From positions 49,966 to 113,965 of the forward strand of contig CAVUQC010000008.1 of the NCBI GenBank assembly GCA_963743575.1: DNA of 64,000 nucleotides, given 5' to 3'. The translations under genes were made by a program, and so were the position numbers. Within the stretch, counting starts at the first letter, position 1; each line of letters opens with the position of its first letter. Shown one piece after another: positions 33,857-42,784 of this stretch. The stretch is from DASUPK01 sp963743575. Lineage in GTDB: Bacteria; Actinomycetota; Thermoleophilia; Solirubrobacterales; 70-9. Below the pieces are notes generated by a model. It ran no database searches and was not told where the DNA came from. It saw only the letters and a list, made by a program, of their open reading frames with translations.

Positions 33857-34528
33857 CTAGCGGCTCGAGCCGCTCGGCCGCTGCGGCGGCCTGGCGCCTA
33901 CCGCCGGGCGGTCCTGGCGGCGGGTGGGGCCGTCTGAGGAGGACGAGCGTGACGAGCCCGAGGACGCGCGTGAGGAGCCCGAGGACGAACCGGAACCCGA
34001 GCTCGAGGCCGATGAGCGCTGGCTCGTGGACCGGCCGGATCTCTGCCGATCGGTGCGGCGGGTCGTCTCACGGTCGGGACGCTGCTGCTTGCGGACCTGG
34101 GTCTCGCAGTACGGGCAGATGCCCCAGCGCGGATCGAGCGGCTTGTGGCACTTGCGGCACGGGTTGCGCAGCCGCCGCTCGCAGTTGGGGCAACGCAGGT
34201 ACGAGCGCTCGATCGGGTACTCGCAGTGCGGACAGGAATTCTCGATCCGCTGCCGCAGCTCGAGTTCGGCGGCTCGCAGCTCCAGCTCGCGCTCCTCGCG
34301 ATCCTCGAGAAACTCCGGCGGGCGCAGGATCGTGTAGACGACGGTGCCCAGATAGGGGAACACCGAGGCCGCCGTGGCGCACGCGATCAGAACCGGATCC
34401 TCGATCCGCCTGCGGGCGTCGAGGTACGTCCACCAGATCAGCGCCAGATAGACGACGACCAGGAAGAGAATGACCAGGCTGGCGATGAGGCCGGCCGTGC
34501 CGCTGAGTCCGAAGATTCCTAGAGGCAT
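33857..34528 (-). CDS. Membrane protein with double zinc ribbon and serine-rich tail
   Basis: 223 residues. Two hydrophobic segments at the N-terminus (TAGLIASLVILFLVVVYLALIWW and VLIACATAASVFPYLGTVVYTIL) are followed by a charged helix (REERELELRAAELELRQRIE). Two zinc ribbons come next: CPHC...CPNC and CRKC...CPYC (about 98-150). A disordered Ser/Arg/Gly tail of about 70 residues ends the protein. The ribbons probably bind protein or nucleic acid at the cytoplasmic face. The exact role is unknown; it sits in the valS-folC-ndk backbone. Confidence 0.75.
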   Translation of the reverse strand: MPLGIFGLSGTAGLIASLVILFLVVVYLALIWWTYLDARRRIEDPVLIACATAASVFPYLGTVVYTILRPPEFLEDREERELELRAAELELRQRIENSCPHCEYPIERSYLRCPNCERRLRNPCRKCHKPLDPRWGICPYCETQVRKQQRPDRETTRRTDRQRSGRSTSQRSSASSSGSGSSSGSSRASSGSSRSSSSDGPTRRQDRPAVGARPPQRPSGSSR

Positions 34529-34615
34529 GGGCGAATTGGAGCCGCGAGTGTACGTACTTCCCTATTTGGGGGTTGAACCCTGCCTGGCATTGGGTCAGAG
34601 GATTTTCAGGACGAT

Positions 34616-34735
34616 TTACAGGAAGAGCAGGCCGAACACGTAGCCGAAGGCGAAGAAGACCAGGATCACCACCGCGACGACGATGGCCACCAGTCCCATC
34701 ATCGTCAGGAGCTCTGAGCGGGCCTCTCTGTCCAT
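34616..34735 (-). CDS. Small single-pass membrane protein, 39 residues
   Basis: ATG 34735 (MDREARSELLTMMGL) lies inside the last codons of folC, overlapping it by 31 bases. A charged N-terminus leads into one long helix (LVAIVVAVVILVFFAFGYVF) and a short LLFL end. The clean amphipathic-to-hydrophobic layout and translational coupling to folC suggest a real microprotein. I know no family for it. Confidence 0.5.
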   Translation of the reverse strand: MDREARSELLTMMGLVAIVVAVVILVFFAFGYVFGLLFL

Positions 34736-35973
34736 ATGCAGCTCAGAAGGTAGTGGCTGCCAGCCGCCAGCGCGACCCCATCCCGCTCCCCCGCAAGCTC
34801 TCGTGCTCGCTCCCACGCCCGGACCGGATCTCGCACCGCCTCGGCCCCCACCCCAGCCTTCTCGCACAGCGCCGCCAGCTCGAGCGCCGGCCGGGCGCGC
34901 CCACCGGGGCGCCCCGAGCCCTCGATCGCATCCGGCGGGATCTCCGTGCAGACGAACTGGGAGCAGACCCCGGCGAGAGGATGGATGATCCCTCCGGCGT
35001 CCTTCCCCTCCAGCACGGCCAGGCAGCACACGATCTCTCTCCCGCGCGCGAGCTCCGGCAGCGCCTCGGCCAGCGCACGCGCGCCATCGGGATTGTGAGC
35101 GGCGTCGAAGATCTGCGGCGGATCCCCCATCACCAACTCGGCCCGGCCCGGAATCGTGATCGCCTGCAACCCGAGCACGGCATCCGCGTCGAGCCGGCCG
35201 AGGGCCTGCTCGGTCGCCGATTCGGCAAGCGCGAGATTCCTGTCCCGGTAGGTGACCTGATCGCCCCCGGCATCGACCCCCACCCGTGTGACGCGAGCGT
35301 GCCGCTGCTCCACCACCTCCGAGATCACCGGCTCCACCTCGGCCGGCACATCCCCCACGATCAGCTCCGTGTGGTCGCGCAGCACCGCCAGCTTCTCCCT
35401 CGCAATCTCCTCCAGCGTCTCCCCCAGCCACTCCGTGTGGTCATAGCCGACCGACGTCAGCACGGTGAGCTGGGAGGGGATCACGTTGGTCGCATCCAGC
35501 CGGCCCCCGAGCCCCGCCTCGATCACCGCGTACTTCACCCCGGCGGCCGCCAGGGCCACGAACGCCGCGGCGGTGAGGAGCTCGAACTGGGTCACCGGCC
35601 CTTCGTCACCCGCCGCCCGGTCCGCGGTCTCCGCCGACTGCTCCACCCGCTCCAGCGCGTCGGTGAACGCCTCCTCCGAGATCGGCTCGCCCCGGATCAT
35701 CACCCGCTCCCGCCACGAGTGGATGTGCGGGGAGAGATATGCACCGGCCGAGGCGCCGTGCGCCTCGAGCAGCGCGGCGGTCATCCGCGTCACCGATGTC
35801 TTCCCATTCGTCCCGACGACGTGAATCGAGGCGAAGCGGTTCTGCGGCATGCCGAGCAGCGTGCACAGCCGCCGCATCCGCTCCAGCCCCAGCTTCCAGC
35901 CCAGGACCTCACGGCGGCGCAGGATCTCGTCGGACCGCGCTATCCGCCCAGGGGGTTGATGGGGGTCAGGCAT
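34705..35973 (-). CDS. folC: Dihydrofolate synthase/folylpolyglutamate synthase
   Basis: 422-residue Mur-ligase-fold enzyme that adds glutamate to dihydropteroate or folate. ATP-binding loop: ASIHVVGTNGKTSVTRMTAALLEAHG; then SPHIHSWRERVMI, VIEAGLGGRLDATNVI, TSVGYDHTEWLG, and DAAHNPDGARALAEALPEL near residue 300. It follows valS by 33 bases, the standard actinobacterial pair. Confidence 0.96.
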   Translation of the reverse strand: MPDPHQPPGRIARSDEILRRREVLGWKLGLERMRRLCTLLGMPQNRFASIHVVGTNGKTSVTRMTAALLEAHGASAGAYLSPHIHSWRERVMIRGEPISEEAFTDALERVEQSAETADRAAGDEGPVTQFELLTAAAFVALAAAGVKYAVIEAGLGGRLDATNVIPSQLTVLTSVGYDHTEWLGETLEEIAREKLAVLRDHTELIVGDVPAEVEPVISEVVEQRHARVTRVGVDAGGDQVTYRDRNLALAESATEQALGRLDADAVLGLQAITIPGRAELVMGDPPQIFDAAHNPDGARALAEALPELARGREIVCCLAVLEGKDAGGIIHPLAGVCSQFVCTEIPPDAIEGSGRPGGRARPALELAALCEKAGVGAEAVRDPVRAWERARELAGERDGVALAAGSHYLLSCIWTERPAQSS

Positions 35974-36006
35974 GTGCCGTCATCCGGGCGCGTGGATGAC
36001 CCACAT

Positions 36007-38553
36007 TCAGCCCCCGAGTTCCTCGAGCTCCGCCCGATATGCGGCGAGCTTCACCCGCTCGGCGTCGACCACATCAGCCGGAGCCTTGTCCACGAACCTC
36101 TCGTTACCGAGCTTGCCCTCGCCCCTCTTCACCTCGCCGCGCAGCTTCTGTCGCCGCTCCTCGATTCGCGCCTCGACCGCCTTCGCGTCCACTCCATCCG
36201 TCGGCAGCAGCTCTATCCCGCCCACCGTCGCGATCGGCTCCCCCCCGTCCTCCGAGAACTCGACCTTGGCCAGCCGCGACACGAGGTCCGGCGGGCGATC
36301 CCCGGCGCGGGCGCTGAGCACCTGCTTGACCGGGACACCGGCCAGGTCCCTCCAGCGCCGCAGTGCCCTGGTCAGCGAGATGGCGGCGCCGATCTCACGC
36401 TCGGCTTCCTCGTCGATCAGCGATTCGTCCGCCTCCGGGAACGGATGGACCACCAGAGCCTCAGGCCGTGCGCTCGGCAGGTAGGAGTAGATCTCCTCGC
36501 TGACGAACGGCATGAAGGGGTGGGCGAGGGCCAGCACCTGCTCGAGCGCCCAGAGCAGGGTCGCGCTCGCGTCCTCGTCATCACCGTCGTAGAGGCGGGC
36601 CTTGACGATCTCCAGATACCAGTCGCACAGCTCCGACCAGAAGAACTCGTAGAGGTCGAGCACGGCGTGGGAGAAGTCGTAAGCCTCGACCGAGTCCGTC
36701 ACCGACCGGATGGCGCGCTGGAGCCGGGATGCGATCCAGCGGTCCTCCACCCGCTCGGAGCGCGGCCCCGGCTCGATGTCGTCCCGCGCGTTCAGCAGGA
36801 TCAGCCGGGACGCGTTCCACATCTTGTTGGCGAGGTCGCGCCCCTGCTGGACCCGGGCCTGGGAGAACCGGACGTCCTGGGTGGATGTCATCGCGAGCAG
36901 TCCGAAGCGGAGCGCGTCCGCACCGTGTTCGCCGATCTCGTCGAGCGGATCGATTCCGGTGCCGAGGCTCTTCGACATCCGGCGACCGTCCGGCGCCTGG
37001 ATAACCGAATGGACGTACACGTCGCTGAACGGAACCTGCTCGGTGAACTCGAGCGAGGTCATGATCATCCGTGCGACCCAGAGGGAGATGATGTCCCGCG
37101 CCGTGACCAGCACGTCGGTCGGAAAGAACGACTTGAACTCCGGAGTGCTCGTGTCCGGCCAGCCGAGAGTCGCGAAGGGCCAGAGCGCCGAGCTGAACCA
37201 GGTGTCGAGCACGTCGGGGTCCTGCTCCCATCCGTCCCCGTCGGGGGCTTCCTCCCCGACATAGGTCTCGTCGCCGCGGTAGTAGACCGGGAGCCGGTGC
37301 CCCCACCAGAGCTGGCGCGAGATCGTCCATGGGGGCAGCGTCTCCATGCCGTGCATGTACTGCCGGTAGGCGCCATCGGGAATGATCCGGATCCGGCCGT
37401 CCTCGACCGCCTCGACTGCCGGCTTCGCGAGCTCGTCCATGCGGCAGAACCACTGGAGCGAGATCAACGGCTCGATCCGCTCGCCGGAGCGGTGCGAGAA
37501 CGGGACCGAGTGCGTGTAGCGCTCCTCGCTGCGCAGCAGGTCGCGTTCGCGCAGCTCCGCGATCACCGCCTCCTGTGCCTCCGCGGGGCTCATGCCCCGA
37601 AAGCGCTCCGGTGCGGCGTCGGTGATCTGCCCGTCCTCCCCGATCACGCTGAACGCCTCCAGCTCATGGCGCTGGCCGATCTCGAAGTCGTTGGGGTCGT
37701 GCCCGGGCGTGATCTTGAGCGCGCCCGTCCCGAACTCGGGGTCCACATGATCGTCCGCGATCACCGGGATCGGGCGCTCGACCAGCGGCAGGATCGCGCT
37801 CTTCCCGACTGCGTCCCGGTAGCGATCGTCATCCGGATTCACGGCCACCGCGGTGTCGGCGAGCATCGTCTCGGGCCGCACGGTCGCGACCACCAGCTCG
37901 CCGCCGCCCTCGAGCGGATAGGCGATCTCATACAGGGTGTCCGTGACCTCACGGTTCTCGATCTCGAGGTCCGAGATCGCCGAACCGAGGCCCGGATCCC
38001 AGTTCACGAGGTAGTCGCCACGGTAGATGTAACCCTTCTCGTAGAGGGCCACGAAGACCTTGTAGACGGCTTTTACATAGCCCTCGTCGAGGGTGAAGCG
38101 CTCGCGCTCGTAGTCGCAGGAGGCGCCCAGCCGCTTGTACTGCTCGACGATCGTCGACCCGTACTGCTCCTTCCACTCCCAGACGCGCTCGGTGAACTTC
38201 TCCCGGCCGAGCTCCTCCCGAGAGGTGCCCTGCGAGGCCAGCTCCTTCTCCACGACGGCCTGGGTGGCGATCCCCGCGTGGTCGGTGCCGAGAACCCAGA
38301 GGGTGTTCCGGCCCCTCATCCGGTTGAGCCGGATCAGCGAGTCCTGGATCGACCCGTTGAGGGCGTGCCCCATGTGGAGGGCGCCCGTGACGTTGGGCGG
38401 AGGAATGGAGATCGAGTAGTTCTCCGCCGGCGTCCCCTTGGCCGGAGGGTGGAAGTAGCCCCCCTCGAGCCAGCCCCGAAAGACACGCTGCTCGACCGTG
38501 CCGGGATCCCAGCGCGTCGTCGCTTCCAGGGTCTTTCGGCGCTCGGCGTCCAT
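36007..38553 (-). CDS. valS: Valyl-tRNA synthetase
   Basis: 848 residues, class I synthetase with editing domain. Catalytic HIGH-type motif PPPNVTGALHMGHALNGS, the FTLDEGYVKAVYKVFVALYEKGYIYRGDYLVNWDPG connective region, and a KMSKS-type motif GRRMSKSLGTGIDPLDEIGEHGADALRFGL with Arg in place of the first Lys. A C-terminal coiled coil (VEARIEERRQKLRGEVKRGEGKLGNERFVDKAP) binds tRNA. Starts at ATG 38553. No T-box leader is possible in the 63-base divergent gap. Confidence 0.97.
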   Translation of the reverse strand: MDAERRKTLEATTRWDPGTVEQRVFRGWLEGGYFHPPAKGTPAENYSISIPPPNVTGALHMGHALNGSIQDSLIRLNRMRGRNTLWVLGTDHAGIATQAVVEKELASQGTSREELGREKFTERVWEWKEQYGSTIVEQYKRLGASCDYERERFTLDEGYVKAVYKVFVALYEKGYIYRGDYLVNWDPGLGSAISDLEIENREVTDTLYEIAYPLEGGGELVVATVRPETMLADTAVAVNPDDDRYRDAVGKSAILPLVERPIPVIADDHVDPEFGTGALKITPGHDPNDFEIGQRHELEAFSVIGEDGQITDAAPERFRGMSPAEAQEAVIAELRERDLLRSEERYTHSVPFSHRSGERIEPLISLQWFCRMDELAKPAVEAVEDGRIRIIPDGAYRQYMHGMETLPPWTISRQLWWGHRLPVYYRGDETYVGEEAPDGDGWEQDPDVLDTWFSSALWPFATLGWPDTSTPEFKSFFPTDVLVTARDIISLWVARMIMTSLEFTEQVPFSDVYVHSVIQAPDGRRMSKSLGTGIDPLDEIGEHGADALRFGLLAMTSTQDVRFSQARVQQGRDLANKMWNASRLILLNARDDIEPGPRSERVEDRWIASRLQRAIRSVTDSVEAYDFSHAVLDLYEFFWSELCDWYLEIVKARLYDGDDEDASATLLWALEQVLALAHPFMPFVSEEIYSYLPSARPEALVVHPFPEADESLIDEEAEREIGAAISLTRALRRWRDLAGVPVKQVLSARAGDRPPDLVSRLAKVEFSEDGGEPIATVGGIELLPTDGVDAKAVEARIEERRQKLRGEVKRGEGKLGNERFVDKAPADVVDAERVKLAAYRAELEELGG

Positions 38554-38616
38554 TGGGCGCCGATGTTAGTTGCGGTCACTGAGCGGCCGAGCGCCGGGAT
38601 CGGCAGACTCCACGCC

Positions 38617-40164
38617 GTGTCTCAAGGAGGAGACAGCGAGCAGGACCGGCTGAGCAGGCGCAGGTTCATCGGCACGGGCGCAGGGGCGGCTGCGGGAGCA
38701 GCCATCGGCGCCTACCTCCCCCGAGGCGCGCTGGGCGCGCAGGCCGAGGAGGCAAAGCAGGGGAAGACGAAGAATCGGCGTCGCAGGCGTCGTGCCGACG
38801 TGATCGTCGTCGGAGCCGGCCTGGCCGGTCTCACGGCCGCGCGGGAGGTCCTGCGCAACGGCAGGTCCGTGCTGATCCTCGAAGCGCGCAATCGCGTCGG
38901 CGGCCGGACCCTCAACCACAACATCGGTGGAGGCAAGATCACGGAGGTCGGGGGCGAGTGGGTCGGCCCGACCCAGGATCACCTCGTTGCGCTGGCAGGC
39001 GAGCTCGGCATCGGCACCTTCAAGACCTACAACACCGGCAACAACGTCTACTGGGCCAACGGCGTTCTCACGCCGTACCAGTCGGGCGGGCCGCTCGGGC
39101 CCATCCCGCCTGATCCGACCGCTGTGGGTGAGGTCTTCGGTGCGATCACCAACCTCAATTCGATGGCTGCGACCGTACCGGTCGCCGCGCCCTGGACGGC
39201 CGGGAACGCACCGGCATGGGACGGTCAGACCCTCGAGACCTGGAAGCAGTCGAACTTCACCGCCCCGAATGCGAAAGCTCTCTTCGACACGGGGATCGGC
39301 TCCGTCTTCGCGGCAGAGCCCAGCGACCTCTCCCTGCTCTTCACGCTCTTCTACATCGCCTCCGGCACGAACGAGACCACCGCACCCGACCTGAACCGTC
39401 TCTTCAACGTCCCCGACGGCGCCCAGGACAGCCGCTTCATCGGAGGCTCGGCGCTGATCTCCAAGAGGCTGGCCAAGCGGGTCGGGAAGAAGCGCGTGCT
39501 GCTCAAACAGGCGGTCAAGCGGATCGAGCAGCACCGCCATGGCGTGCGGGTCTTCACCAAGAACATGACCGTCTCGGGCAAGCAGGTGATCGTCACCGGC
39601 CCTCCGGTGGTCACCGCCCAGATCCACTACGACCCACACCTGCCCGCGGACCGTCGCCAGCTGCTCCAGCGCTTCCCCCAGGGCAACATCATCAAGTGTC
39701 AGGCGCTCTATGACCGCCCCTTCTGGCGCGACTCAGGGTTGACCGGCCAAGCCGTCGCGCTCGACGGCCCGGTGCGCGTCACGTTCGACAATTCCCCGCC
39801 CGACGGCAGCCCGGGCGTCCTGCTCGGCTTCATCGACGGGGCGGCCGCGCGGGACTACCAGCGCCGCTCGGCGCGCGAACGCAAGGCCGCCGTGCTCAAC
39901 GCGTTCGCCACCTATTTCGGCGAGGCGGCCCGCCATCCGCGCGAGTACTTCGAGATGAACTGGACCCACGAGACCTGGACGCGCGGCTGCTACGAGGGCT
40001 ACCTACCGCCCGGCGCCCTGACCGCGCACGGCACGGCGCTGCGAGCGCCGTTCAAGCGCATCCACTGGGCGGGCACCGAGACCTCCGACTACTGGTACGG
40101 CTACATGGACGGCGCCGTCCGCTCCGGGCAACGCGCCGCCGCCGAGGTTCTGGCCGCGCTCTAG
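38617..40164 (+). CDS. Tat-exported flavin monoamine oxidase-family protein
   Basis: 515 residues from GTG 38617 (an in-frame ATG at 38563 almost touches valS). A twin-arginine signal, SRRRFIGTGAGAAAGAAIGAYL, precedes the FAD motif DVIVVGAGLAGLTAAREVL and the amine-oxidase pattern LEARNRVGGRT...GGEWVGPTQDHL. The C-terminal HWAGTETSDYWYGYMDGAVRSGQRAA completes FAD binding. It probably oxidises amines, in folded form, outside the membrane. A good AAGGAGGAG inside the first codons has no standard start after it. Confidence 0.9.
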   Translation: MSQGGDSEQDRLSRRRFIGTGAGAAAGAAIGAYLPRGALGAQAEEAKQGKTKNRRRRRRADVIVVGAGLAGLTAAREVLRNGRSVLILEARNRVGGRTLNHNIGGGKITEVGGEWVGPTQDHLVALAGELGIGTFKTYNTGNNVYWANGVLTPYQSGGPLGPIPPDPTAVGEVFGAITNLNSMAATVPVAAPWTAGNAPAWDGQTLETWKQSNFTAPNAKALFDTGIGSVFAAEPSDLSLLFTLFYIASGTNETTAPDLNRLFNVPDGAQDSRFIGGSALISKRLAKRVGKKRVLLKQAVKRIEQHRHGVRVFTKNMTVSGKQVIVTGPPVVTAQIHYDPHLPADRRQLLQRFPQGNIIKCQALYDRPFWRDSGLTGQAVALDGPVRVTFDNSPPDGSPGVLLGFIDGAAARDYQRRSARERKAAVLNAFATYFGEAARHPREYFEMNWTHETWTRGCYEGYLPPGALTAHGTALRAPFKRIHWAGTETSDYWYGYMDGAVRSGQRAAAEVLAAL

Positions 40165-40514
40165 CCCGACTCTTCCTGCAGGGACTCGAGCACGCCGAGG
40201 ATCTCACCGACGCGGCAGACGAGCAGGCGCTCCTCGTCGATCTCGACCCAGACGCCGGCCGAGGACGGGAAGACCACGTGGTCGCCCGGCCGCACCGGCA
40301 TGTCGACGCCGGCCGACTCCCACCAGTCGAGCCCCGGGCCGACCGCGAGCACGATGCCCTGCTGCGGCGGCGGCTCGTCGATCCCCTGCGGCACGACGAG
40401 GCCGGACCGGCGCATCCGGTCCTGATCGAGCTCCTTGAGGACCACCTGGTCGAACAGGGGCCGGAGCTGATGCCTGACCGCCTCAATCGGCTCCCGGGAC
40501 GAGCGCGTGCTCAT
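40161..40514 (-). CDS. GroES-like (Cpn10) protein without a GroEL neighbour
   Basis: 117 residues of Cpn10 fold: LRPLFDQVVLKELDQDRMRRSGLVVPQ, GIVLAVGPGLDWW, VRPGDHVVFPSSAGVWVEIDEERLLVCRVGEILGVL. It differs from true GroES in the mobile loop (IDEPPPQQ), carries an extended N-terminus and has no groEL beside it. It may be a specialised co-chaperonin or a divergent scaffold. It is divergent from a RodZ-like gene, with 18 bases between starts. Confidence 0.85.
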   Translation of the reverse strand: MSTRSSREPIEAVRHQLRPLFDQVVLKELDQDRMRRSGLVVPQGIDEPPPQQGIVLAVGPGLDWWESAGVDMPVRPGDHVVFPSSAGVWVEIDEERLLVCRVGEILGVLESLQEESG

Positions 40515-40532
40515 GGCTGAACAATACGAAGG

Positions 40533-41204
40533 ATGCAGACCGGCCAGGCCCTCCGCGAAGCCCGTCTCAAACGTGGACTCGACCTCTACGAGGTCAAGAG
40601 GGTCACCAAGATCAGCGTCCCGGTCCTGCGCGCGATGGAGGAGGACCGCTGGGAGGACGTGCCGGCTCCGGGCCCCGAAGCCCTGGTCGAGATCTACGCC
40701 ACGTTCCTGGGACTGGACGAGCAGTCATTGCCCGCAGAGCCGGACGCAGGTGAGCCTCACGACCGCAGACACACCCGCAGCGTGCTCGTCGCGATCGCCT
40801 TCGCGGCACTGATCGGGGTCGCCATCGGACTGGTCGGCCTGGGGCCGCTCGGAGGGTCAGGTGGAGGCGGCGCCACGGTGACGACGGGCGTGGAGGTGAC
40901 GACCACACCAACCACACCCGAGGCCCCGGTCTCTCTCCAGATCAGCACCCATGCCCTGGTCTGGGTCTGCCTCGTGGATCAGCGCGGGCATCCCGTGATC
41001 AACGGGGTCGATCTCGTCAGGGACCAGACCGTCGGCCCCTACGACGGTAAGGCCTTCGAGGTGACCTTCGGCAACGGCAAGGTCGACCTGAGCGTGAACG
41101 GAAAGGCAGTGAACGTCCCGCCGATCGCCGCGCCCCTCGGCTATCGGATCACGCCGGATGGCGCGACACGGCTCGCGCCTGGGGACGAGCCGACGTGTAC
41201 GTGA
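40533..41204 (+). CDS. RodZ-like helix-turn-helix membrane protein
   Basis: 223 residues: a Cro/XRE-type HTH_25 domain (GQALREARLKRGLDLYEVKRVTKISVPVLRAMEEDRW), a membrane helix (VLVAIAFAALIGVAIGLVGLG, about 78-98), a Gly/Thr linker and a C-terminal DUF4115-like beta domain (VSLQISTHALVWVCLVDQRGHPV ... VDLSVNGKAVNVPP). RodZ couples MreB filaments to the wall machinery. It is 9 kb from the mre cluster, so linkage is functional rather than operonic. Confidence 0.85.
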   Translation: MQTGQALREARLKRGLDLYEVKRVTKISVPVLRAMEEDRWEDVPAPGPEALVEIYATFLGLDEQSLPAEPDAGEPHDRRHTRSVLVAIAFAALIGVAIGLVGLGPLGGSGGGGATVTTGVEVTTTPTTPEAPVSLQISTHALVWVCLVDQRGHPVINGVDLVRDQTVGPYDGKAFEVTFGNGKVDLSVNGKAVNVPPIAAPLGYRITPDGATRLAPGDEPTCT

Positions 41205-41206
41205 GA

Positions 41207-41301
41207 CTGCTTCGCCATCAGACCGCGGCCACAAGCGGCCGCCTCAAATAAGTCGCTACGGGCTTCGCCCTCCGCTCCAAAGTGGAGCGGCCTGGTGGCC
41301 G
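41207..41301. repeat. Dispersed intergenic repeat, copy B
   Basis: Left half GCTTCGCCATCAGACCGCGGCCAC, right half AAGTCGCTACGGGCTTCGCC followed by CTCCGCTCCAA and a GGCCTGGTGGCCGC end. It fills the gap between the RodZ-like stop and the clpX stop. The left half matches copies A and C, and the right half matches copy D. Confidence 0.8.
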
Positions 41302-42600
41302 CTAGGCAGTTTGCTCGCCGAGCGCCGGGTCTTCGAGCTCCATCTCGTGCTCGCCGGTGGCGTCGGTGACCAGCATCGGCCGTTGGCCCTTCTCGATCGT
41401 CTCCTTGGTGACGACGCACTTCTGAACGTCGCCGCGGGAGGGCAGCTCGAACTGCACGTCGAGCAGCGTCTCCTCGAGGATCGAGCGGAGGCCGCGAGCG
41501 CCGGTCTCGCGCTCGAGAGCCTTGTCGGCGATCGCCCCGAGCGAATCGGGCGCGAAGACGAGCTCGATGTCGTCGAACTGGAAGAAGCGCTTGAACTGGC
41601 GGGTGAGCGCGTTGCGCGGCTCGGTCAGGATGGTGATCAGGTCGTCCCGTGTGAGCTGATGGATCGCTGAGACGACCGGCAGGCGGCCGATGAACTCCGG
41701 GATCAGGCCGTACTCCATCAGGTCCTCGGGGAGTACCTGCTCGAAGTCCTCGCCGGTGTCCTTGTCGGCGCTGGAAGTCACCTCGGCGCCGAAGCCGACA
41801 CCGTGGTTGCCGATCCGCCGCTCGATCACCTCGTCGAGCTGGCCGAAGGAACCGCCGCAGACGAAGAGCACGTTCGAGGTGTCGATCGTCAGGAACTCCT
41901 GGTGCGGATGCTTTCGGCCGCCCTGTGGCGGGACCGAGGCAGTTGTTCCCTCGAGGATCTTGAGAAGAGCCTGCTGCACGCCCTCGCCGGAGACATCGCG
42001 CGTGATCGACGGGTTGTCGGCCTTGCGGGCGATCTTGTCGATCTCGTCGATGTAGATGATCCCCGTCTCGGCCTTCTTGACGTCGAAGTCAGCGGCCTGA
42101 ATCAGCTTGAGAAGGATGTTCTCGACGTCCTCGCCCACATAGCCGGCCTCGGTGAGAGCCGTGGCGTCCGCGATCGCGAAGGGGACGTTGAGGATCTTGG
42201 CGAGGGTCTGAGCGAGCAGCGTCTTGCCGCAGCCGGTGGGCCCCAGCAGCAGGATGTTCGACTTCTGGAGCTCGATCTGCTCCTCGGTCGGCTCATCCGA
42301 GGAGTTCATCTGGACGCGCTTGTAGTGGTTGTAGACCGCCACGGAGAGGGCGCGCTTGGCGCCGTCCTGGCCCACGACGTACTCGTTCAGGACGTCGTAG
42401 ATCTCTCGCGGCTTGGGGAGGTTCTCGAGCTCGAAGGTCGGGGGAGCGGTGAGCTCCTCATCGATGATCTCGTTGCAGAGGTCGATGCACTCGTCGCAGA
42501 TATAGACGCCGGGGCCGGCGATCAACTTCTTGACCTGACGCTGCGACTTCCCGCAGAAGCTGCAGAGGAGCTGCTCGTTGGATTCGGTGGGACGTGCCAG
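41302..42600 (-). CDS. clpX: ATP-dependent Clp protease ATP-binding subunit ClpX, non-standard start
   Basis: AAA+ unfoldase of ClpXP. The N-terminal zinc domain (CSFC...CDEC, in SNEQLLCSFCGKSQRQ) is encoded upstream of the first standard start (TTG 42525). In that frame only CTG (42600) or ATT (42606) can initiate before a stop. CTG lies seven bases after GAGGGAG and gives LARPTESNEQLL, the usual ClpX beginning. Length is then 432. Other motifs: LLLGPTGCGKTLLAQTLA (Walker A), IIYIDEIDK (Walker B), GYVGEDVE pore loop, RKHPHQEF. It lies upstream of valS, the canonical neighbour order. Confidence 0.95.
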   Translation of the reverse strand: MARPTESNEQLLCSFCGKSQRQVKKLIAGPGVYICDECIDLCNEIIDEELTAPPTFELENLPKPREIYDVLNEYVVGQDGAKRALSVAVYNHYKRVQMNSSDEPTEEQIELQKSNILLLGPTGCGKTLLAQTLAKILNVPFAIADATALTEAGYVGEDVENILLKLIQAADFDVKKAETGIIYIDEIDKIARKADNPSITRDVSGEGVQQALLKILEGTTASVPPQGGRKHPHQEFLTIDTSNVLFVCGGSFGQLDEVIERRIGNHGVGFGAEVTSSADKDTGEDFEQVLPEDLMEYGLIPEFIGRLPVVSAIHQLTRDDLITILTEPRNALTRQFKRFFQFDDIELVFAPDSLGAIADKALERETGARGLRSILEETLLDVQFELPSRGDVQKCVVTKETIEKGQRPMLVTDATGEHEMELEDPALGEQTA

Positions 42601-42751
42601 CGGAATACTCCCTCGGTCTCGCTTCGCCCGGCCGGCTCCTTCCTCGCTGGAAGCTTAGACGCCTGCCGACCTCGGCCTTGCGGAATCTCGTTACGCCGCG
42701 AGCGGCCGGTTTCCTTCCGACGAAGTGTCACTGGATGCGTGCCCACCTCGT

Positions 42752-42778
42752 CTTTGGGGTAGATCGACCCAAAGGAGG
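42752..42778 (+). promoter_or_regulatory. Short hairpin overlapping the Shine-Dalgarno of the epimerase gene
   Basis: CTTTGGG (42752-42758) pairs with CCCAAAG (42768-42774). The ribosome site AAAGGAGG (42771-42778) begins inside the 3' arm, so the fold would half-mask it. This is a possible translational brake; no ligand class is recognised. Confidence 0.3.
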
Positions 42779-42784
42779 CAAATC

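Noticed and set aside
34573..38562. Long plus-strand open frame of over 1,300 codons upstream of the amine oxidase
   Set aside because: It lies antisense to folC and valS, is Arg/His/Leu/Pro-rich with no motif, and ends up in frame with the oxidase only by chance in GC-rich DNA.
36007..38616. T-box or other leader for valS
   Set aside because: Only 63 bases separate valS from the divergent gene, too short, and no specifier-like structure is visible.
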